Source: Lysobacter_K koreensis
Lineage (GTDB): Bacteria; Pseudomonadota; Gammaproteobacteria; Xanthomonadales; Xanthomonadaceae
Assembly (NCBI RefSeq): GCF_042677045.1
Contig: NZ_JBHTIH010000003.1
Location: 868,001 to 932,000 of the forward strand
DNA: 64,000 nucleotides
Direction: 5' to 3'
Under the pieces are notes generated by a model that saw only the letters and a list, made by a program, of their open reading frames with translations, was not told the origin of the DNA and did not search any database. Positions 58,463 through 64,000 of this stretch are shown piece by piece (position 1 is the stretch's first letter; every line of letters starts with the position of its first letter). The position numbers and the translations under genes were made by a program.

Positions 58463-60295
58463 TCAGGCCTTCTTCGCCGCGATCCAGCGGTCGATCTTGT
58501 TCTCCAGCACTTCCAGCGGCACCGAGCCGTCCTTCAGCACTTCGGCGTGGAACTCGCGCACGTCGAACTTGTCGCCCAGTTCCTTCTCGGCGCGGTCGCG
58601 GAGTTCCTGGATCTTCAGCTCGCCGATCTTGTACGCCAGCGCCTGGCCCGGCCAGGCGATGTAGCGCTCGGCTTCGGCGGTGGCCTGGGTCTCGCTTTCG
58701 GCGGAGTTGTCGAGCATGTACTTGATCACCTGCTCGCGGGTCCAGTTCTTGCTGTGCAGGCCGGTGTCGGTGACCAGGCGGATTGCGCGCCACAGTTCGT
58801 TCTGCAGGTAGCCGAAGTAGTCGTAGGGGTCGGTGTACACGCCCAGGTCCTTGCCCAGCGACTCGGCGTACAGGCCCCAGCCTTCGATGAAGGCGGTCTC
58901 GCCGCCGAAGCGGCGGAACTTCGGGATGTTGGTCAGTTCCTGCTGCAGCGCGAGCTGGAAGTGGTGGCCGGGGATCGCTTCGTGCAGGTACAGATCCTCG
59001 GCGTCCCAGGTCTTGCGGGTCGGCATGTCGTAGGTGTTGACGTAGAAGATGCCGGGGCGGCTGCCGTCCTCGCTCGGGCTCTGGTACTCGCCACCGGCGG
59101 CGGACTTGGCGCGGAACGGTTCGACCGCGCGGATCTCGAACGGCGCTTTGGGAGTCAGCGAAAACTGCTCGGGGACCTTCTGGTTGACCTTGGCTTCCAG
59201 CGCGCGGTAGTGCGCCAGCAGCGCGGACTCGTCCTTGAAGTTGAAGCGCTTGTCGTTCTGCATGAACTGGAAGAAGTCCTGCAGCGAGCCCTTGAAGCCG
59301 GTTTCGGCCATGATCTTGCGGATCTCGCCGTGGATGCGCGCGACCTCGCTCAGGCCGATCTCGTGGATCTGCGCCGGGCTCATGTTGGTGGTGGTGCGCT
59401 GGCGCGCGTTGAACGCGTACCAGGCCTGGCCGTTGGGCAGCTTGTCGACGCCGACCGAATCGCGCGTGGCGGGCAGGTACTCGTCGTTGATGAAGGCACG
59501 CAGTTCGCGGTACGCCGGCATCAGCTGCTCGCCGATCATCGCGCGGTAGGCGGTGGTCAGGCGCGCCTTGTCGGCGGCCGGGAAGTCCTTGGGCATGGTC
59601 TTGATCGGGCCCCAGAACAGCGTGTCCTCGGGCTTGGCCTTGATCAGGGCGTCCAGCTGCGGGATCACCTTGACCATCAGCGCGCGCGGCTGCACCACGC
59701 CGGCCTTCATGCCTTCGCGCATGTTGGCGATGGCGGTGTCGAACAGCTGCGGCAGCTTGTTGCCACGCGCCAGCCAGTTGTCGTAGTCCTTGACCGTCTT
59801 GAACGGCTGCGCGCCGGTGCCCGAACCCAGCTGCACCGCGAAGCTGGCCATCGAGCCCATCTGGTTGACCGGCATCATCCAGTCGGGGAACTGCTCGGAT
59901 TCCAGCGAATTCTTGGCGTCGCGCACGAAGGTCTGGTAGCTGAGCAGGGCCTGGCCGTCGAGGCCTTCCGGGCCGACGTCCTCGATGGTCTTGAGCCAGC
60001 GCGTGGTGAAGTCGTGCTGCTGCTGGCGGAACTGCGCGGTGCCGAAGTCGGGAAGCTGGTCGTTGTAGCGCGGGTCGCCCTGGAACGTCGCCTGCACCGG
60101 GTTGAGCTTCAGCACTTCCTCCCAGTACTGGTCGTACAGCGCGGTCAAGCGTGCGGCCTTGGCCTGGCTGGACTCGCTGGCCGCGGCCACCGGAGCGGTG
60201 GCGCCGTCGCCAGCGCCGGCCGGCGTGGTGGCGCAGCCGGCAAGCGCGGCGGCCAGCGCCAGGGCGAGCAGGGAGAAACTGGTGCGAGGGTTCAT
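58463..60295 (-). CDS. DUF885-family lipoprotein, probable metallopeptidase
   Basis: A 610-residue lipoprotein (MNPRTSFSLLALALAAALAGC, start at 60295). It carries the DUF885 zinc motif H438-EAIPG-HH in LYLHEAIPGHHFQLAL, and the downstream acidic residue in TAFIEGWGLYAESLGKDLG, which places it among M32-like carboxypeptidase-related peptidases. Further family blocks: DALIKAKPEDTLFWGPIKTM and PTRKTWDAEDLYLHEA. Probably a periplasm-facing peptidase; substrate unknown. Together with three S8 and two M13 enzymes it shows a strong investment in exported proteolysis. Confidence 0.92.
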   Translation of the reverse strand: MNPRTSFSLLALALAAALAGCATTPAGAGDGATAPVAAASESSQAKAARLTALYDQYWEEVLKLNPVQATFQGDPRYNDQLPDFGTAQFRQQQHDFTTRWLKTIEDVGPEGLDGQALLSYQTFVRDAKNSLESEQFPDWMMPVNQMGSMASFAVQLGSGTGAQPFKTVKDYDNWLARGNKLPQLFDTAIANMREGMKAGVVQPRALMVKVIPQLDALIKAKPEDTLFWGPIKTMPKDFPAADKARLTTAYRAMIGEQLMPAYRELRAFINDEYLPATRDSVGVDKLPNGQAWYAFNARQRTTTNMSPAQIHEIGLSEVARIHGEIRKIMAETGFKGSLQDFFQFMQNDKRFNFKDESALLAHYRALEAKVNQKVPEQFSLTPKAPFEIRAVEPFRAKSAAGGEYQSPSEDGSRPGIFYVNTYDMPTRKTWDAEDLYLHEAIPGHHFQLALQQELTNIPKFRRFGGETAFIEGWGLYAESLGKDLGVYTDPYDYFGYLQNELWRAIRLVTDTGLHSKNWTREQVIKYMLDNSAESETQATAEAERYIAWPGQALAYKIGELKIQELRDRAEKELGDKFDVREFHAEVLKDGSVPLEVLENKIDRWIAAKKA

Positions 60296-60466
60296 CGCGG
60301 ACTCCGGTTGGGGATGGATCGGACGGGCAGGGGGCAAACAGACACCGAGCGTCGTCGCAGACGCCGGCCGGGGCATGGGCCAAAGGTCACCCGCCGCGCT
60401 GGCCGTGCCGCGCAGCGTGATGGCATCGGCCTGTCGCCGCTCCTGTCGCCGCGCAAGCCGGCGCGA

Positions 60467-61273
60467 TCAACCGGTCGATGCCTCGGCTCGCAGTTGGCTG
60501 GCGCGCGCCTGGCCCAAGTACCGGATGATGCCCGCGCGCACCAGGTAGATCAGCGGGACCAGCGCGATCGCGGCGAGCATCTTGTACGCGTAGTTGACCG
60601 TGCTGACGGCCAGGAACAGCGAGGTCGGCCACTGCTGCGGACCGAGCACGAACGCGATGTACAGCACCACGAAGCTGTCGACCAGTTGCGACACCGCGGT
60701 CGAGCCCGTCGCGCGCAGCCACACGTGTTTCTCGCCGGTGGCGCGGCGGATGCGGTGGAACACCGCGACGTCGATCAACTGCCCCAGCATGAACGCGACC
60801 AGCGAGCCGGCGATCGTCCACAGCCCCTGTCCGAACACCGCGGCGAACGCGGCCTGGTAGTCGGCCACGCCCTGCGCCTGCGCCGCGGTCACCCACCAGC
60901 CCGCGGGCGCCAGCGCGATCGCCGCGAACGCGAACACGAAGCCGTACACGATCAGCATCGCCGCCAGCCACGAGATCATGCGCACGCCGCGGCGGCCGTA
61001 GAGCTCGTTGACCACGTCGGTCATCAGGAACACGACCGGCCACAGCAAGGTGCCGGCGGTAAAGCTCAGCGAGCCGACCTGACCAAACAGGTTCCACTGC
61101 AGCGGCGCGATGCCGAGCGTGTCCTCCAGCGCGAAGATCTTGACGCCGATGAACTCGGCCAGCACCGCGTTGACGCAGAAGAATGCGGCCAGGGCGATGA
61201 ACAGGCGCGTGGCGCGGTCGTCGAGGGTACGGGTGGTAAGAGAGAAAGGTGAAGGTGTGCTCGCGTCTTCCAT
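60467..61273 (-). CDS. yhhQ: Queuosine precursor transporter YhhQ (VUT family)
   Basis: A 268-residue inner-membrane protein with about six spans. Family features: AAFFCVNAVLAEFIGVKIFA, FLMTDVVNELYGRRGVRMIS (the DxxxExxGxxxA-like signature), FMLGQLIDVAVFHRIRRATG and STAVSQLVDSFVVLYIAF. It imports preQ0/preQ1 for queuosine synthesis, matching queA and tgt elsewhere in the window. The ATG at 61273 has AAGGAG four bases upstream; an earlier in-frame ATG at 61306 is less likely. Confidence 0.93.
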   Translation of the reverse strand: MEDASTPSPFSLTTRTLDDRATRLFIALAAFFCVNAVLAEFIGVKIFALEDTLGIAPLQWNLFGQVGSLSFTAGTLLWPVVFLMTDVVNELYGRRGVRMISWLAAMLIVYGFVFAFAAIALAPAGWWVTAAQAQGVADYQAAFAAVFGQGLWTIAGSLVAFMLGQLIDVAVFHRIRRATGEKHVWLRATGSTAVSQLVDSFVVLYIAFVLGPQQWPTSLFLAVSTVNYAYKMLAAIALVPLIYLVRAGIIRYLGQARASQLRAEASTG

Positions 61274-61357
61274 GGATCTCCTTCCTCGCTTACACAACAG
61301 CTTCAAACGCTAGTTCTTTATCGCAAGCCGCTGCGGCGGCTTCAATCGCGCTGGCGG

Positions 61358-62032
61358 TCAGATGTCGTCGCGGCGCGGCGGCGAGAACGGGATGGTGTCG
61401 GGCGACACCGCGCCACCGGAGATGATGAAGCTCATCGCCTGGTCGACGGTCCAGTCGGTTGGCGTGATCTTCTCCATCGGCACGATCTCCAGGTAGCCCG
61501 AGGTCGGGTTGGGTGTGGTCGGCACGTACACCGCGGCCAGTTCGCGGCCCGTGCCCTGCTCGCGCATCACCTTGGTGACGAAGCCGAGCGTCTTCATCTC
61601 GTTGTGCGGGAAGTCGATCAGCACCACGCGCTGGGTGCCGTCGGGCTTGGTCTGCAGGATGTCGAGCAGTTGCCGTGCGCTGCCGTAGATGGTGCTGGCC
61701 AGCGGGATGCGCCCGATCAGCGCCTCGAACCAGCGCAGCACGCGCTGGCCGAGCACGCGCCGCGCCATCACTCCCGACACCAGGATCACGGCGAGGGTCG
61801 CCAGCAACGCGATCGCGGTCTGCACCCAGGGCTGGGCCAGCCAGCCCAGTGTGTGCGGGCTGCCGGTGGCGTAGCTGTGCAGGGTCGGGCCGACCAGCGG
61901 GCGGCTGATGTCCGACAGCAGCACGAAGACGAACTCGACCACGACCCATGTCAGCCAGATCGGCAACAGGGTCAGCAGACCGGTGAGGAAGAGTTTCTGC
62001 AGGCTCGGGCCGGATCGTATGGGGTTTTGCAT
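61358..62032 (-). CDS. DUF502 membrane protein
   Basis: A 224-residue protein with two N-terminal membrane spans (LFLTGLLTLLPIWLTWVVVE; TAIALLATLAVILVSGVMAR) and a conserved soluble tail: FEALIGRIPLASTIYGSARQ, VVLIDFPHNEMKTLGFVTKV, VYVPTTPNPTSGYLEIVP and the closing EKITPTDWTVDQAMSFIISG. The family is widespread but of unknown function. The start at 62032 is chosen; ATG 62053 is an alternative that would overlap a TACAAT hexamer that may be the -10 box. Confidence 0.9.
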   Translation of the reverse strand: MQNPIRSGPSLQKLFLTGLLTLLPIWLTWVVVEFVFVLLSDISRPLVGPTLHSYATGSPHTLGWLAQPWVQTAIALLATLAVILVSGVMARRVLGQRVLRWFEALIGRIPLASTIYGSARQLLDILQTKPDGTQRVVLIDFPHNEMKTLGFVTKVMREQGTGRELAAVYVPTTPNPTSGYLEIVPMEKITPTDWTVDQAMSFIISGGAVSPDTIPFSPPRRDDI

Positions 62033-62104
62033 GCTGTCGATTGTAACGAGCATGCCGCAGCCGGGTGCGCCTTGGGCGAGTGTGGCGTCGCCCGGCGCCA
62101 GTCC

Positions 62105-64000
62105 TCAGAGTTCGCGCACCAGGCGGAAGCCGACGTCGTCGTAGCCGCGCGCGGACGGAAGCGGGCGCTGGTTCACCTGGCTGCGCCACGAGCTACCGCT
62201 GACCTGCCGCTGGGTGCAGCTGGAGCCGCAATCGCGCAACCACAGCGAGATGTCGCGGCCGCTGATTTCCGGCGCGGTCTGCGCCGACTCGGCGGCGGTC
62301 GGCAGGCGGTAGCGATGCCCGGTCTGCTGGCTGTGCCAGCGGGCGTAGGACTCGGCATCGGCCATCGACACGCAGACCACCGGCCCGCCTTCGCCCTGGC
62401 TGAAGCCCGGCGTCTTCCAATCCTTGTGCGCGAACACGCGCAGCAGCGAGACGCGTTCGCGGCACAACGTGGCGGGTCGCCCGGTGGCGCTGACGAAGCG
62501 CGCGTAATCGCCGCGGCTGACCGGCTTGCGCGAGATCACGAACGCGCCGTCAGTGCCGCTGCCCAGGACGCCGCGCGAACGGTCGCCTGGCACCGCTTCG
62601 CCGTCCTTCGGCAGCGCTTTGGCCTGCGCGGTGAGGCGCGCGACCAGCGCCCGCGGCAAGCCGAGCTCACCGGCAAGCTTGGCGGTGCGCTGCGCGGCGT
62701 CGCGGTCGTAGGTCTTGGCGGCCGCGTCCATGCGCGCCTGCAGGGCTTGGGTCGCCTGCTCGCGCAGTTTGCGTTGCGCGTCGGAGTCGGCGTTGCCGGT
62801 TTGCTGGCCCAGGCTGCTCGCGCGCTGGTAGTAGTCGCGCGCGCGGTCGTCGTTGCCGTCGCGCAGGTTGCTTGCCAGCTGCGTGGTCATCGCGTCGGTC
62901 AGCTGCGCAATCACTTCGTGCACTTCCGGACTGGTGCTGTCGGCGTGCCAGGCTTCGAGCACGCTGTCGTAGGCATTGGCACCCTCTGGCGCGGTGAGGT
63001 TGCGCTGCGCCAACTGCTGCCGGGCCGTCTCGAGGATGCGCTGCAGCGGTGCCTCCGGCAGCGGCTCGAGCATCGCCTCGGTCGGGTCGGCGCTGGCCTC
63101 GATGGTTGCGACCTCGGGCGCGTCGACGCGGAAGAACCCGCGGTCGCGGTTGCGGCCGACCGCGAACACGAGGCCGGCGAGCGCGACCGTCAGCACCGCC
63201 ACGGTGGCGATGCGCGGCGTGGCGCGCCGGCGCGCGGCGACCACCCGTTCGCGCAGCTTTGCCAGCCACGGCCAGTAGTGCCGCGGCTTGACCTTCGCCA
63301 TCGCCTCGCGCATCTGCGCGACGTCGTGGAAACGTTGCTCGGGGTTCTTGGCCAACGCACGGTTCATGAAGCGCTGCCAATGGCGCAGATGCGGTGGCAG
63401 CTTCGGGATCGGGTCCTGGGCGTGCATCACCGCCATCGACAGCGCGTCGGCCGCCCGGTAGGGCAAGCCGCCGGCGAGCATTTCCCAGATCAGCACGCCG
63501 AGGCTGTACAGGTCGGCACGGCCATCGACGTCCTCGCCGCGCGCCTGTTCCGGCGCCATGTAGGCCGTCGATCCGACCGCCAGGCCGGCGGCGGTCACGC
63601 GCGGGCCGAAGCCGCGCCGCAACGCGATGCCGAAGTCGGCCAGCAGCGGCCGCTCGGCGTCGTCGAACAGCACGTTCTCAGCCTTGACGTCGCGGTGGAC
63701 CACGCCGCGCGAGTGCGCATACTCGAGCGCGGCGTACAGCGTGTTCGCGATCGAGACCACGTGTGCCTCGTCGGGCGTGTGGTCGTCGCGCATGAAGGTG
63801 CGCTGGCCGAGATGGCCGCGCGCCATGTACGGCATCGTGTAGTAGGGCAGGCCATCGCGGGTGCGGCCGAGCTCGTGGATGCGCACCACGTTCGGGTGCT
63901 CGAGGCGCGCGATGGTGCGCACTTCGTTCTCGAAGCGGCGGCGGCTGACCTCGTCGGCCAGCGCCTGCGGCGACATCACCTTGATCGCCACTTCGCGCGA
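62105..64000 (-). CDS. Ser/Thr protein kinase fused to a formylglycine-generating-enzyme-like domain (N-terminus outside window)
   Basis: The frame is open to the window edge (632 codons including stop), lacking the glycine-rich loop. Present: VAIKVM (ATP lysine), VHRDVKAENVL (catalytic Asp), LADFGIAL (metal Asp) and MAPEQARGE. A membrane span (IATVAVLTVALAGLVFAVGR) follows the kinase. The outer part has a helical, TPR-like region (DYYQRASSLGQQ, QRKLREQATQALQARMDAAA) and a C-terminal sulfatase-modifying-factor-type domain (GAFVISRKPVSRGDYARFVS, VVCVSMADAESYARWHSQQT, YRLPTAAES, GYDDVGFRLVREL). In such receptor kinases this domain probably binds a ligand rather than oxidising cysteine; that is inference. 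Confidence 0.93.
   Translation of the reverse strand, partial: SREVAIKVMSPQALADEVSRRRFENEVRTIARLEHPNVVRIHELGRTRDGLPYYTMPYMARGHLGQRTFMRDDHTPDEAHVVSIANTLYAALEYAHSRGVVHRDVKAENVLFDDAERPLLADFGIALRRGFGPRVTAAGLAVGSTAYMAPEQARGEDVDGRADLYSLGVLIWEMLAGGLPYRAADALSMAVMHAQDPIPKLPPHLRHWQRFMNRALAKNPEQRFHDVAQMREAMAKVKPRHYWPWLAKLRERVVAARRRATPRIATVAVLTVALAGLVFAVGRNRDRGFFRVDAPEVATIEASADPTEAMLEPLPEAPLQRILETARQQLAQRNLTAPEGANAYDSVLEAWHADSTSPEVHEVIAQLTDAMTTQLASNLRDGNDDRARDYYQRASSLGQQTGNADSDAQRKLREQATQALQARMDAAAKTYDRDAAQRTAKLAGELGLPRALVARLTAQAKALPKDGEAVPGDRSRGVLGSGTDGAFVISRKPVSRGDYARFVSATGRPATLCRERVSLLRVFAHKDWKTPGFSQGEGGPVVCVSMADAESYARWHSQQTGHRYRLPTAAESAQTAPEISGRDISLWLRDCGSSCTQRQVSGSSWRSQVNQRPLPSARGYDDVGFRLVREL

Noticed and set aside
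58322..61252. 976-codon plus-strand ORF opposite the DUF885 and YhhQ genes
   Set aside because: Spans two well-supported minus-strand genes and their spacer. Composition is antisense-like.
62105..64000. PpkA-type kinase controlling a type VI system
   Set aside because: The kinase-sulfatase-factor fusion is tempting given the PAAR cassette 4 kb away, but no T6SS genes adjoin it and PpkA-specific features are not visible.
1..64000. Prophage, insertion sequences or integrases
   Set aside because: No transposase, integrase or phage structural gene recognised in any real frame. Only short non-coding repeats are present.

Overview
The window is about 64 kb of GC-rich chromosome, about two thirds G+C where I counted single lines. 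It reads as core genome of a gamma-proteobacterium of the Xanthomonadaceae/Lysobacteraceae (Lysobacter or Luteimonas type). The grounds are N-termini of QueA and Tgt that resemble those I recall from Xanthomonas proteins, paired GGDEF/EAL, S8 and M13 exported peptidases in several copies, and family-typical short dispersed repeats. No phage, transposase or CRISPR array is visible. I found one tRNA gene, tRNA-Phe(GAA). Many opposite-strand ORFs are long only because of the base composition and are left out.

Layout. 1-5 kb: truncated acyl-CoA dehydrogenase, a small lipoprotein, and an exported subtilisin-like (S8) protease with SLH-like C-terminal repeats. 5.1-10.8 kb: a minus-strand signalling operon of FHA-GAF protein, transmembrane Ser/Thr kinase with TPRs, soluble histidine kinase and NarL-type response regulator. 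The first three genes are joined by 4-base stop/start overlaps. 10.9-16.1 kb: an exported protein of unknown function and two more S8 proteases. All three S8 genes carry the same two-part upstream element with an identical 21-nt internal spacing. 16.4-24.7 kb: diheme cytochrome lipoprotein, tRNA-Phe, DUF6491 lipoprotein, yggX, mutY, an AsmA-like protein, ftsY, rsmD, coaD and a lipoprotein. 24.8-31.4 kb: ferredoxin, gamma-glutamyltransferase, a metallo-beta-lactamase-fold/TMEM43-like pair, upp, and a class III aminotransferase divergent from an Lrp/AsnC regulator.

31.4-37.2 kb is the conserved queA-tgt-yajC-secD-secF block (queuosine tRNA modification and Sec translocon accessory), followed by suhB/trmJ. 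39.2-42.2 kb holds a PhnD-like periplasmic binding protein coupled by overlap to a GGDEF-EAL protein. 42.4-48.1 kb: exoD, a CNNM/CBS transporter-like protein, a DUF47/Pit phosphate pair, a YbjN-like protein, an alkyltransferase-like DNA repair protein and a rhomboid. 48.2-52.7 kb: two M13 metallopeptidases. 52.9-56.2 kb: a beta-CASP nuclease-like protein and an RhlE-type DEAD-box helicase.

56.5-58.4 kb is the clearest accessory segment. It has visibly lower G+C (about 47-52% in the lines counted) and encodes a PAAR-domain protein, a zinc amidase, a lipoprotein and possibly a 58-aa protein, all overlapping head to tail. This looks like an orphan type VI secretion effector/immunity cassette. 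The window closes with a DUF885 metallopeptidase, a YhhQ queuosine-precursor transporter, a DUF502 membrane protein and a truncated Ser/Thr kinase fused to a formylglycine-generating-enzyme-like domain.

The strongest candidates for something not yet described are the S8 upstream element, the mixed Ser/Thr and two-component operon, the low-GC PAAR-amidase cassette, and the binding-protein/c-di-GMP pair.
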